Translations under genes and position numbers: made by a program
Notes under the pieces: generated by a model
Database searches by the model: none
What the model was told of the DNA's origin: nothing
The model's input: the letters and a program-made list of their open reading frames with translations, nothing else
Assembly (NCBI GenBank): GCA_035798135.1
Contig: JAPFBR010000001.1
Coordinates: forward strand, 1,178,001 to 1,242,000
From: Sediminicola sp035798135
GTDB lineage: Bacteria > Bacteroidota > Bacteroidia > Flavobacteriales > Flavobacteriaceae
Length of the DNA stretch: 64,000 nt
Reading direction: 5' to 3'
Part shown: one piece after another, positions 37,607-45,348 of the stretch
Layout: every line of letters starts with the position of its first letter
Numbering within the stretch: the first letter of the stretch is position 1

Positions 37607-38000
37607 GAAAAGTCTATTTACAATTTCATTTATAAGCTGGATGGTGTTTGTAACACTGCTCAGCTTATTTTCGTTTTCAGAGGGGGACTTGCCAGATTTT
37701 AATCTACCTTTCATGGATAAGTTGGTTCATTTTGCATTTTATTTTATGGCAGCGTTGCTGGGAGCTTTGTCCATTAGGGAAAGAACCCAGGGCAAAAGCG
37801 GTCTGAATAAATCAATTCTACTAATTTTAGGAGCGGTTGTGTTTTATGGTATAGTTATTGAGGTGGTACAAAGTGAGTTTACGGTTGCCAGAGAGGGTGA
37901 TGTTTTTGATGTTATGGCAAACACTTTAGGGGCTTTATTGGGGACTCTGACCATAAAACTCCTATTTTCTGGGAAAAGGCAGTTAAAATGGAAAAATTAA
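37599..38000 (+). CDS. VanZ-like family membrane protein
   Basis: The product has 133 residues starting at a GTG that overlaps the end of gcvH by 8 bp, which suggests translational coupling. It has four hydrophobic segments. The family-type stretch MDKLVHFAFYFMAALLGAL is followed by GIVIEVVQSEFTVAREGDVFDVMANTLGALLG, the VanZ signature of acidic residues and Asn in helices. VanZ-like proteins are small membrane proteins of unclear function; the Gram-positive VanZ gives low-level teicoplanin resistance. gcvH-vanZ-tonB is a common gene order in flavobacteria. Confidence 0.87.
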   Translation: MLKKSLFTISFISWMVFVTLLSLFSFSEGDLPDFNLPFMDKLVHFAFYFMAALLGALSIRERTQGKSGLNKSILLILGAVVFYGIVIEVVQSEFTVAREGDVFDVMANTLGALLGTLTIKLLFSGKRQLKWKN

Positions 38001-38052
38001 TTGTTTTTTTATTAAATTAATAATTAAATTAGCAAACCTTAAAACTAACTAT

Positions 38053-38757
38053 ATGGAACCAAAAAAAAATCCAAAGGCAGATTTGACCAAAAACAGCAGC
38101 ATGTACTTTGTTATTGGCTTAGCTGTAGTGATGCTGATTATATGGCGCGCTTTGGAATGGAAGACTTACGATGAGCAGACAACCTATGACACTTCTATGA
38201 ACGTGGAAGATATGTTGGATGAAGAAGTTCCAATGACAGAGCAAATAAAAACACCACCACCACCACCACCACCAGCAGCACCGGAAATCATTACCGTGGT
38301 TGAAGATGAGGTTGAAGTTGAGGAGACTGTCATAAAATCTACTGAAACTTCCCAAGAAGAGGAAATTATTGAAGTTGATGATATATCCGTAGAAGATGTA
38401 GAAGAAGATATTGATGTTCCTTTTGCTGTAATTGAAGATGTTCCCGTGTTTCCAGGTTGTGAAAACGAGAAGGATAAAAGAGCATGTTTCAATGATATGA
38501 TGCAACAACACATCCGTAAAAACTTCCGTTACCCAGAAATAGCACAGGAAATGGGCGTTCAAGGAAGGGTTAGTGTTATGTTCGTAATCCAAAAGGATGG
38601 TAGTATTGGAAACGTTAGAATGCGTGGACCTGACCAAAACTTGGAAAAAGAAGCAGAAAGAATTATCAGTAAATTGCCAAGGATGATTCCTGGTAAGCAA
38701 AGAGGTAGGGCTGTAAGGGTTCCTTTCAGTATTCCAATTACCTTTAAATTACAGTAA
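38053..38757 (+). CDS. tonB: Energy transducer TonB
   Basis: The product has 234 residues. One N-terminal membrane helix (about 17-33, MYFVIGLAVVMLIIWRAL) is followed by a short proline stretch (TPPPPPPPAAPE near 66-77), a long acidic Glu/Val-rich periplasmic linker and a C-terminal TonB domain (about 145-234, with FRYPEIAQEMGVQGRVSVMF and VPFSIPITFKL). A Cys pair (FPGCENEKDKRAC) precedes the domain, as in many Bacteroidota TonB proteins. It would transmit proton-motive force to TonB-dependent receptors; no ExbBD genes are in the window. It ends just before a strong terminator. Confidence 0.93.
   Translation: MEPKKNPKADLTKNSSMYFVIGLAVVMLIIWRALEWKTYDEQTTYDTSMNVEDMLDEEVPMTEQIKTPPPPPPPAAPEIITVVEDEVEVEETVIKSTETSQEEEIIEVDDISVEDVEEDIDVPFAVIEDVPVFPGCENEKDKRACFNDMMQQHIRKNFRYPEIAQEMGVQGRVSVMFVIQKDGSIGNVRMRGPDQNLEKEAERIISKLPRMIPGKQRGRAVRVPFSIPITFKLQ
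38253..38273. repeat. (ACC)7 trinucleotide repeat inside tonB
   Basis: A run of ACC/CCA triplets encodes the poly-proline stretch of the TonB linker. Its length could vary by slippage, in frame, by one proline per unit. Confidence 0.8.
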
Positions 38758-38805
38758 TCATAAAATAAAAACACTCACTTTAAGAGGGATTGTTTTGGAA
38801 ATATT

Positions 38806-38835
38806 AAAAAACCCCGGCCAAGGCCGGGGTTTTTT
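38806..38835 (+). terminator. Terminator after tonB
   Basis: AAAAAACCCCGGCC (38806-38819) pairs with GGCCGGGGTTTTTT (38822-38835) around a 2-nt gap. The stem is perfect, GC-rich and has an A/T-flanked end. It lies 48 bp after the tonB stop and can act in both directions. Confidence 0.93.
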
Positions 38836-38969
38836 AATTCTTGGAGTCCAAGTGTTATGATCAAGACTGCTAAAAATAGCGGTAAACATATATTTATTTT
38901 CATTATTGTAGATGGATTATAAGAAGTAGAACTGAATATGTCTTAAAAAAACATAAATACCTGTATTAG

Positions 38970-39002
38970 GTTGGAAAAAAATCATTTGGGTCATATCTTT
39001 GC
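38970..39002 (+). promoter_or_regulatory. Bacteroidota-type promoter of the ctaB/oxidase operon
   Basis: GTTG at 38970-38973, a 20 bp spacer, then TATCTTTGC at 38994-39002, with the ctaB ATG at 39023. It follows directly on the tonB terminator and probably drives ctaB and the adjacent subunit III gene. Confidence 0.78.
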
Positions 39003-39022
39003 ACTCCTTTTAAAAATTCTAA

Positions 39023-39922
39023 ATGAAGACTGTGGCTCATACAGCAAAAAGCACCTTATGGTCTTTAATTTTTGCTGATTTCAAAGAGATTACCAAAGCT
39101 AGGCTTGCGGTAAGCGTTGTCTTTTCCTCTATTGCGGGTTATTTTCTTGGTGCTACGGAAATCAGTTATGTATCACTTTTTTTATTGTCTTTTGGAGGGT
39201 ATTGCATGGTAGGGGCCTCCAATGCCTTTAATCAGATCATTGAAAAGGATTTGGATGCTTTGATGAACCGCACCAAAAATAGGCCAATTCCTTCTGGGAG
39301 AATGTCTGTTAATACCGCCATGGTGATTGCCGTGGTTTTAACGATCGTTGGTCTGGTGTCCTTGTACAATCTGAATCCAAAAACGGCCATGTTCGGCGCT
39401 ATTTCCATCTTTTTGTATACGAGTGTTTATACTCCCTTGAAGACCAAAACACCGCTCTCTGTTTTTGTAGGTGCTTTTCCTGGGGCCATACCTTTTATGT
39501 TGGGGTGGGTAGCCGCTACCAATGAATTTGGTATTGAGCCAGGGACGCTTTTTATGATACAGTTCTTTTGGCAGTTCCCGCATTTTTGGGCCTTGGGGTG
39601 GATGCTGGATGAAGATTACAAAAAAGGGGGGTTTAAAATGTTGCCCACAGGCAAAAAAGACAAAGGCACAGCCCTTCAGATAATCATGTATACCATTTGG
39701 ATGATAGTGATTTCCATTATTCCGGTTCTTGGTATTACAGGGAGACTGCAGTTGTCCATCGTTGCAGCAATCATTATTTTTGCAATGGGACTGGGGATGC
39801 TGTTCTTTGCCATGCGTCTTTATGAAAGAAAGGATAACAAATCTGCCAAACATCTTATGTTGGCAAGCGTCACTTATATTACGTTGATGCAAATAGTTTA
39901 TGTAGTGGATAAATTTATTTAA
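39023..39922 (+). CDS. ctaB: Heme O synthase (protoheme IX farnesyltransferase)
   Basis: The product has 299 residues. It transfers a farnesyl group to heme b to make heme O, the precursor of heme A for the oxidase. It is a UbiA-type prenyltransferase with eight or more helices. Motifs visible are NAFNQIIEKDLDALMNRTKNRPIPSG (the NxxxDxxxD Mg/diphosphate site) and the second aspartate-type region MLDEDYKKGGFKMLP. The next gene starts 6 bp downstream, linking heme supply to oxidase subunits. Confidence 0.95.
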   Translation: MKTVAHTAKSTLWSLIFADFKEITKARLAVSVVFSSIAGYFLGATEISYVSLFLLSFGGYCMVGASNAFNQIIEKDLDALMNRTKNRPIPSGRMSVNTAMVIAVVLTIVGLVSLYNLNPKTAMFGAISIFLYTSVYTPLKTKTPLSVFVGAFPGAIPFMLGWVAATNEFGIEPGTLFMIQFFWQFPHFWALGWMLDEDYKKGGFKMLPTGKKDKGTALQIIMYTIWMIVISIIPVLGITGRLQLSIVAAIIIFAMGLGMLFFAMRLYERKDNKSAKHLMLASVTYITLMQIVYVVDKFI

Positions 39923-39928
39923 CAATTT

Positions 39929-40507
39929 ATGGATTTAACAACAGGTACTCTAAAGGAGAAGAACGGTAGGGCGAAGAAAATGATGCTCTGGTTCGGGATT
40001 GTAAGTTTAATTATGGGTTTTGCGGGTTGGACCAGCGCCTATATTGTGAGCAGTACAAGGGAAGACTGGCTCTCCGATCTGCAGTTGCCTTCTTCTTTTT
40101 TTTACAGTACCTTGGTATTGGTACTGAGTAGCGTTACGTATATGCTTGCAAAATCTGCCGTTAAGGCCGATAATTCCAAGATGTGTACAAGATGGTTGTT
40201 GCTTACTCTGGTATTGGGGGTTAGTTTTATCTTTTTGCAGTTTAATGGGTTCTCCCAAATGATTGCCCAAGGTTATTATTTTACCGGACCTACAAGTAGT
40301 ATTACCCTATCCTATATCTTTTTGATCGCGGTAGTTCACATAGTACATGTAGTAGCTGGTTTAATTTCCCTTTTGGTGGTTTTGTACAACCAAGTAAAGG
40401 GCAAATATTCCTCAAAAGAATATTTAGGATTGGAATTGGGGGCTACCTTTTGGCACTTTTTGGATTTTTTATGGGTCTATCTTATTATGTTCTTTTATTT
40501 CTATTAA
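39929..40507 (+). CDS. Cytochrome c oxidase subunit III-type protein (first copy)
   Basis: The product has 192 residues and five hydrophobic helices, shorter than classical seven-helix subunit III. The segments HIVHVVAGLISLLVVLYNQVKGKYS and LELGATFWHFLDFLWVYLIMFFYFY show the subunit III signature (H..H, then E..YWHFVD-like WHFLDFLWV). It lies 6 bp after ctaB and 154 bp before the second subunit III gene. It probably assembles with CoxA/CoxB, though an assembly role cannot be excluded. Confidence 0.9.
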   Translation: MDLTTGTLKEKNGRAKKMMLWFGIVSLIMGFAGWTSAYIVSSTREDWLSDLQLPSSFFYSTLVLVLSSVTYMLAKSAVKADNSKMCTRWLLLTLVLGVSFIFLQFNGFSQMIAQGYYFTGPTSSITLSYIFLIAVVHIVHVVAGLISLLVVLYNQVKGKYSSKEYLGLELGATFWHFLDFLWVYLIMFFYFY

Positions 40508-40602
40508 AACTAAATAAAAGGGAAATTGGGGAAATAGGGCCATAAATGTGACCTAGTAGCCGAAATACATGAAATTTTTCCCATTTTTTAAAAGGCAAAA
40601 AT

Positions 40603-40631
40603 GTTGTGTAGACGAAAAAAATGTAAATTTG
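40603..40631 (+). promoter_or_regulatory. Possible promoter of the second subunit III gene
   Basis: GTTG at 40603-40606 and TAAATTTG at 40624-40631, spaced by 17 bp, slightly short of the usual 19-21 bp. The start codon is at 40662. The 154 bp gap between the two subunit III genes makes an internal promoter plausible. Confidence 0.5.
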
Positions 40632-40661
40632 TGAAAATTTTATTAATACGATAATTCAAAT

Positions 40662-41636
40662 ATGGATACTACGGTAACAACGGGTACAGAAGAAAATGTT
40701 TGGGGGGGCGGCAACCGGCCTTTAGGTGCAAGTTATGGTAAACTGATGATGTGGTTCTTCCTTGTATCGGATGCTTTGACTTTTTCAGGCCTATTAGCGG
40801 CTTACGGATTTTCCAGATTCAAGTTTATAGAAACATGGCCAATAGCCGATGAGGTATTTACCCACGTTCCTTTCTTTCATGGGAATTTTCCGATGTACTA
40901 TGTAGCTTTTATGACCTTTATCTTGATCATGTCATCCGTTACGATGGTATTGGCTGTGGATGCTGGACATAAATTGAAAAAGAACAGCGTTATCTGGTAT
41001 ATGTTCCTTACCATTATCGGAGGTGCAATCTTCGTTGGTTCGCAAGCTTGGGAATGGGCTACCTTTATCAAAGGGGATTATGGCGCTATTGAGACCAAAG
41101 GTGGGCGTATCCTTCAATTTGTAAAGGTCGATAGCGGAGAGCGTGCTGCCTTGCGCGATTTTACGGCCGAGTTGCCAGAAGAGCGTTTAGCTCACGAAAA
41201 TAAAAATGGACTTTGGTATTACGATGAAACAACTTTGCCTACCTATTCTGTAAACGAAGTGATAGAGGGCTTCAAGGCCAATTCCAATATTGTCGTGCGT
41301 ACGGAAATGTTAAACGAAGCAGGGGAGAAAACGGTTCTTACTAGGGCTGAATCCTTAAAATATTTGGATAATGCAAAATATGTAGTTGAAGGGGCCAATT
41401 TGGTCCACAACGAATATGGAAGCCGATTGTTCGCCGATTTCTTTTTCTTTATTACCGGTTTTCACGGATTTCACGTATTTTCTGGGGTAATGATCAACGT
41501 TATTATCTTTTTCAATGTGATCTTGGGAACTTACGAGCGCAGGGGGCATTATGAGATGGTAGAAAAAGTTGGACTCTACTGGCACTTTGTGGATTTAGTT
41601 TGGGTATTCGTATTCACCTTCTTTTATCTGGTTTAA
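40662..41636 (+). CDS. Cytochrome c oxidase subunit III with large internal insertion
   Basis: The product has 324 residues. The N-terminal helices (WFFLVSDALTFSGLLAAYGFSRF, then MYYVAFMTFILIMSSVTMVLA) and the C-terminal part (ITGFHGFHVFSGVMINVIIFF and VGLYWHFVDLVWVFVFTFFYLV) are typical subunit III. Between WEWATFIKGDYG and LFADFFFFITGFHG lies an extra soluble segment of about 100 residues (from 41090 to 41420), rich in charged residues and with no cysteine. It probably faces one side of the membrane and may contact ACIII or another subunit. Confidence 0.93.
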   Translation: MDTTVTTGTEENVWGGGNRPLGASYGKLMMWFFLVSDALTFSGLLAAYGFSRFKFIETWPIADEVFTHVPFFHGNFPMYYVAFMTFILIMSSVTMVLAVDAGHKLKKNSVIWYMFLTIIGGAIFVGSQAWEWATFIKGDYGAIETKGGRILQFVKVDSGERAALRDFTAELPEERLAHENKNGLWYYDETTLPTYSVNEVIEGFKANSNIVVRTEMLNEAGEKTVLTRAESLKYLDNAKYVVEGANLVHNEYGSRLFADFFFFITGFHGFHVFSGVMINVIIFFNVILGTYERRGHYEMVEKVGLYWHFVDLVWVFVFTFFYLV

Positions 41637-41702
41637 TCAATATAAAAACACAATCTCCAAAACGCTTTTGACAATTTTTGGGGTCCATATAAAACATACA
41701 AA

Positions 41703-42086
41703 ATGGCACACGCACATAAATTAGAAATATTTAGAGGTCTATTAAAGTTTAAGTCGAACACCCAGAAAATTTGGGGAGTCTTGGTGTTTTTGACCCTGGT
41801 AACCGCAGTTGAAGTCGCTTTGGGTATTTCCAAGCCGGAAATACTTGCCAAGTCCCATATTTTGGGAATGAAAGCGCTGAACTGGATATTCATCATCTTA
41901 ACCTTGGTTAAAGCATACTATATCGCTTGGGATTTTATGCACTTGCGAGATGAGAAGAGCTCTTTGAGAAGGACTATTGTTTGGACACCAATTTTCTTGG
42001 TTTCTTATCTGATTTTTATTTTGTTGTTCGAAGCGGACTATATCTTTCAAGTATACAAGGAAGGCTTCGTAAAATGGAATTTCTAA
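41703..42086 (+). CDS. Cytochrome c oxidase subunit IV-like protein
   Basis: The product has 127 residues with three hydrophobic helices: KIWGVLVFLTLVTAVEVALG, ALNWIFIILTLVKAYYIAWDFMHL and TPIFLVSYLIFILLFEADYIF. The pattern TLVKAYYIAWDFMHLRDE is characteristic of the prokaryotic COX4 family. It lies 66 bp after the large subunit III gene and completes the oxidase subunit set. A hairpin follows the gene. Confidence 0.92.
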   Translation: MAHAHKLEIFRGLLKFKSNTQKIWGVLVFLTLVTAVEVALGISKPEILAKSHILGMKALNWIFIILTLVKAYYIAWDFMHLRDEKSSLRRTIVWTPIFLVSYLIFILLFEADYIFQVYKEGFVKWNF

Positions 42087-42104
42087 CGTATTATTAACAG
42101 AATT

Positions 42105-42133
42105 AAAAGACGGTTATTATACCGTCTTTTTTA
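42105..42133 (+). terminator. Terminator after the subunit IV gene
   Basis: AAAAGACGGT (42105-42114) pairs with ACCGTCTTTT (42121-42130) around a 6-nt loop, then TTA. The 10 bp stem and T-run lie 18 bp after the stop. The next gene starts only 26 bp after the stem, so read-through or a separate start close by is needed. Confidence 0.82.
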
Positions 42134-42155
42134 TTTTTGTACCCTATCCTACAGT

Positions 42156-42788
42156 ATGAAGAAAGTATTCATTTTAGTGGTATTATTTATACTGCCCATA
42201 GTTGCCTATCTCTTTTTTGCATCGGGAATAAATAATTTCGGAAAACTTCCCATACTTACAGAAAAAGTCTCAGATGTTTCTGGGATAGATCCAGCATATA
42301 CCCTTCAGGATAAAATTACGATCCTTGGTTTTTTGGGCGAGAATGTAGAGCTAAAGAAAGGGAACGCTTTTAACCTGAACCAAAAAATATACAAACCCTT
42401 TTACGAATTCAACGATTTTCAATTCGTAATGGTCATGCCCAAGGGAACAGAGACCAAGGTCGAGGAATTAAAAACAGAGCTCGGTAGTTTGGGGGATATC
42501 TCCAAATGGAAGTTTATCTATGGGGAGCCAGCCGAAATAAGGGCATTGTTCGCCAGCTTAAAAACAGATATCACTCTGGAAGATAACCTAGGTACGCCCT
42601 ATGTATTTATCGTGGATAAAGACCAAAGCCTAAGGGGAAGAAAGGATGATGACGGTGATGGTACCAAATATGGTTTTAATACCTCATCCGTGGCCGATCT
42701 GAACAATAAGATGGAAGATGATGTAAAGATCATCTTTGCGGAATACCGCATGGCCCTAAAGAAAAACAACGCCGAAAGAAGCAAATAA
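42156..42788 (+). CDS. Cysteine-less SCO/thioredoxin-like membrane-anchored protein
   Basis: The product has 210 residues. One N-terminal anchor helix (VFILVVLFILPIVAYLFFA) is followed by a thioredoxin-like domain: DKITILGFLGENVE, then FQFVMVMPKGTETKVEELKTEL, and TPYVFIVDKDQSLRGR near 147-162, which parallels the LVD...RGR part of SCO proteins. There is no cysteine anywhere, so it cannot do thiol chemistry or bind copper through CxxxC. Its stop overlaps the next gene (true SCO) in a TAATG arrangement, indicating translational coupling. It may be a partner or decoy subunit for SCO; this is inference. Confidence 0.8.
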   Translation: MKKVFILVVLFILPIVAYLFFASGINNFGKLPILTEKVSDVSGIDPAYTLQDKITILGFLGENVELKKGNAFNLNQKIYKPFYEFNDFQFVMVMPKGTETKVEELKTELGSLGDISKWKFIYGEPAEIRALFASLKTDITLEDNLGTPYVFIVDKDQSLRGRKDDDGDGTKYGFNTSSVADLNNKMEDDVKIIFAEYRMALKKNNAERSK

Positions 42789-43513
42789 TGAATAATAAAT
42801 ACACTTATGTTTGGGTCTCATTGATTGTGCTGATCTTTGGAATCATCTTTATTCCCAAAATTGTGAATCGGATTAAGAGCGGCACAGTTGTGGAGAACGA
42901 TCGAATGAACATAAAGAACAATAGTGGTGCCTTATCATATATTGAGTTCAATGGCGAAAAAAGAAGGGTGCCTCAGTTCTCACTGGTCAACCAAGATAGC
43001 TTGGTCATCACAGAAAAGGACTATAGGGGCAAGGTGTATGTAGTGGAATTTTTCTTCACTACGTGTCCCAGTATTTGTCCAATAATGAACAAGAACTTAG
43101 TGGAGATTCAGAAGGAATTTAAGGATTTTCAAAATTTTGGGGTGGCGTCTTTTACCATTAACCCAGAAAATGACACTCCTTCAGTTTTAAAGAACTATGC
43201 TGAAACCTACGGAATAACCAATATGGATTGGCATTTGTTGACCGGGGATAGGGACAAGATCTATGATTTGGCGAATAATGGCTTCAATATTTTTGCTGCC
43301 CAAACTCCCAATGCCCCCGGAGGCTTTGAACATTCGGGTCTATTTGCATTGGTCGATAAAAAAGGTTTTATCAGATCACGGGTCGATGAATTCGGGAATC
43401 CTATTATTTATTATAGGGGGACCATTACAGAATCTGAGGGTCAGAACGATCAGGGAGAAAAGGAACAGATTGCTATTTTAAAAGAAGATATTAAGAAATT
43501 ATTGGAAGAGTAG
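42788..43513 (+). CDS. SCO1/SenC copper chaperone of cytochrome oxidase
   Basis: The product has 241 residues. SCO proteins deliver copper to the CuA site of subunit II. There is an N-terminal anchor (YVWVSLIVLIFGIIFIP) and a thioredoxin-like domain with the copper motif CPSIC near residues 93-97 in FFFTTCPSICPIMNKNLVEI. The essential histidine is in GGFEHSGLFALVD. It is translationally coupled to the preceding cysteine-less paralogue and lies 1 bp from the DUF420 gene. Confidence 0.95.
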   Translation: MNNKYTYVWVSLIVLIFGIIFIPKIVNRIKSGTVVENDRMNIKNNSGALSYIEFNGEKRRVPQFSLVNQDSLVITEKDYRGKVYVVEFFFTTCPSICPIMNKNLVEIQKEFKDFQNFGVASFTINPENDTPSVLKNYAETYGITNMDWHLLTGDRDKIYDLANNGFNIFAAQTPNAPGGFEHSGLFALVDKKGFIRSRVDEFGNPIIYYRGTITESEGQNDQGEKEQIAILKEDIKKLLEE

Positions 43514-43514
43514 G

Positions 43515-44048
43515 ATGGATGCTATTGCGTTAAAGGAAAAAAAATTCAATAAACTGATTACCTTGGTTTCCGTAGTGATCCCAGTTATAGTCGCCATATT
43601 ATTTGGGGTGAAATTGCCAAATGTGGAACCACTTTCTTTTCTGCCTCCTATTTATGCAGCTACTAATGGACTTACTGCCCTATTGTTGTTAGTGGCGGTC
43701 TGGGCCATAATAAATGGAAAGAGAAAGTTGCACCAAAATTTAATGACCACATGTATAGTGCTTTCCTTGGCGTTTTTGGTCATGTATGTGGCCTATCATA
43801 TGACTTCGAATTCAACCACCTTCGGAGGGGAAGGATGGATCAAAGGGGTCTATTATTTCATTTTGATCACACACATCATTTTATCCATAGCAATTATTCC
43901 GTTAGTATTAAGAACCTATGCCAGAGCCTATCTGCAGAAATTTGAAGCACATAGGAAATTGGCTAAAATCACCTTTCCAATATGGCTTTATGTTGCCGTG
44001 ACGGGGGTTGTTGTATATTTGATGATATCGCCCTACTATGGCCATTAA
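43515..44048 (+). CDS. DUF420 membrane protein (CtaM-like oxidase assembly factor)
   Basis: The product has 177 residues and five membrane helices. Conserved histidines are in helix-end positions: KLHQNLMTTCIVL, MYVAYHMTSNSTTF, FILITHIILSIAII and KFEAHRKLAKITFPIWLYVAVTGV. DUF420 proteins, CtaM in Staphylococcus, are needed for heme-copper oxidase assembly. It lies 1 bp after SCO in the assembly operon. Confidence 0.9.
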   Translation: MDAIALKEKKFNKLITLVSVVIPVIVAILFGVKLPNVEPLSFLPPIYAATNGLTALLLLVAVWAIINGKRKLHQNLMTTCIVLSLAFLVMYVAYHMTSNSTTFGGEGWIKGVYYFILITHIILSIAIIPLVLRTYARAYLQKFEAHRKLAKITFPIWLYVAVTGVVVYLMISPYYGH

Positions 44049-44063
44049 TTTAAACTAAGCAAA

Positions 44064-44282
44064 TTGAAAAATAAAAGTATCATAGTGGTTCTAACTCTAA
44101 TGGCGGTTTTCCTGCCTCAATTCTTGGAAGCCCAATGTGCCATGTGCCGAGCTGTCTTGGAGAGCGAGGCCGATACTTCCGCTGCAGAGGGCATCAATAA
44201 TGGCATTGTTTACCTTATGACCGTTCCATATATCCTTGTTGCAGGCCTATTCTATTTTATTTATAGAAAGATGAGAACGTAA
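44064..44282 (+). CDS. Tiny membrane protein with CxxC motif, oxidase-assembly neighbour
   Basis: The product has 72 residues starting at a TTG 15 bp after the DUF420 gene. A cleavable signal-like N terminus (IIVVLTLMAVFLPQFLEAQ) is followed by CAMCRAVLES and a C-terminal helix (GIVYLMTVPYILVAGLFYFIYRK). The CxxC would face the periplasm. Its place after SCO and DUF420 suggests copper or thiol handling during oxidase assembly. The protein is commonly seen at this position in Bacteroidota but I know of no proven function. Confidence 0.75.
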   Translation: MKNKSIIVVLTLMAVFLPQFLEAQCAMCRAVLESEADTSAAEGINNGIVYLMTVPYILVAGLFYFIYRKMRT

Positions 44283-44646
44283 GGATTTTAATTCTACAAG
44301 AAGACCTGTACATCGCATCCTAGCGTACTATATTCTGGTTGAAGCAACGTTGTGCTTGTTTCTCTTTCTTAGAACTCCCTTTTATTGTTACTGCCCTGCC
44401 TCTTGGAATTGCTCAGTTGGTCTAAATTTTTTCAAAGTTTTCCCACCTTGGCATGTTATCCCAATTTCTTATTGGCCTAGAACAGTAGCTATCTTGCTGA
44501 TTCAAATACTGTTTGGTCGTATATGGGATCTTCTAAAACATAAATCAGAAACACATTTAAAATATTTTAGATTAAAAGTTGTAACAAAAAAGACTCTTGC
44601 TAGTCTTATCAGCGTATTCAAACGCAAACAGCCAATATTATTTGTT
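44283..44646. other. 364-bp intergenic region upstream of the ABC exporter operon
   Basis: One frame stays open from an ATG at 44350 into the ABC ATPase, but its translation (rich in Cys, Phe, Trp and Lys without family resemblance) does not look like protein, and ATPases of this family begin at MLEIKDL. No hairpin terminator or clear TTG-N20-TAnnTTTG promoter was found, so the transition between the two operons is not defined. Confidence 0.45.
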
Positions 44647-45348
44647 ATGTTAGAAATTAAAGACCTTCATAAATCCTATAAAATGGGAAGCAATTCCCTC
44701 CATGTTCTAAAAGGTATAAATTTTTCCGTTGCAGAGGGGGAATTGGTAGCTATCATGGGTTCCTCAGGATCGGGTAAATCTACCCTTTTAAATATATTGG
44801 GAATGTTGGATGAATTGGATGAAGGTTCCTATACGTTGGATGGGGTTCCCATTGTCAACCTCAATGAAACAAAGGCGGCCAATTACCGAAACAAGTTTTT
44901 GGGCTTTGTTTTCCAATCTTTCAACCTCATCAATTATAAAACAGCCCTTGAAAATGTGGCCCTTCCTCTCTATTATCAGAAGGTAGGTAGAAAAGAACGA
45001 CAAGAAAAGGCGTTGAAATATTTGGAGCAGGTAGGTTTAAAGGAATGGGCAGGGCATTTGCCAAGCGAACTTTCAGGAGGACAAAAACAAAGGGTTGCCA
45101 TTGCACGTGCCATGGCTGCGGAACCAAAAGTATTATTGGCCGATGAACCAACAGGAGCCCTTGATAGTACGACCTCCTATGAAGTTATGGATCTTATCCA
45201 AAAAATCAATGATAAGGGCAATACTATCTTGATCGTTACACATGAACCCGATATTGCCAATATGTGCAAACGTATTGTACACCTAAAGGATGGAATTATT
45301 TTAGAGGATAAAAAGGTTGAACAAGTAAGAGCGGCTCAATATGTTTAG
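44647..45348 (+). CDS. MacB/LolD-type ABC transporter ATPase
   Basis: The start is the ATG at 44647, which gives the usual MLEIKDLHKSYKMGSNSLHVLKG; the open frame extends 99 codons upstream without similarity. The product has 233 residues. Walker A is GSSGSGKSTLLN, the ABC signature LSGGQKQRVAIARA, Walker B VLLADEPTGALD and the H-loop VTHEPD. It is the energising subunit of a MacB-like mechanotransmitter exporter. The first permease gene overlaps its end by 8 bp. Confidence 0.95.
   Translation: MLEIKDLHKSYKMGSNSLHVLKGINFSVAEGELVAIMGSSGSGKSTLLNILGMLDELDEGSYTLDGVPIVNLNETKAANYRNKFLGFVFQSFNLINYKTALENVALPLYYQKVGRKERQEKALKYLEQVGLKEWAGHLPSELSGGQKQRVAIARAMAAEPKVLLADEPTGALDSTTSYEVMDLIQKINDKGNTILIVTHEPDIANMCKRIVHLKDGIILEDKKVEQVRAAQYV

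Noticed and set aside
44350..44646. A 99-codon open extension upstream of the ABC ATPase ATG
   Set aside because: The translation is rich in Cys, Phe and Trp with no family likeness, and the ATPase family begins at MLEIKDL (44647), so this is chance openness or leader DNA.
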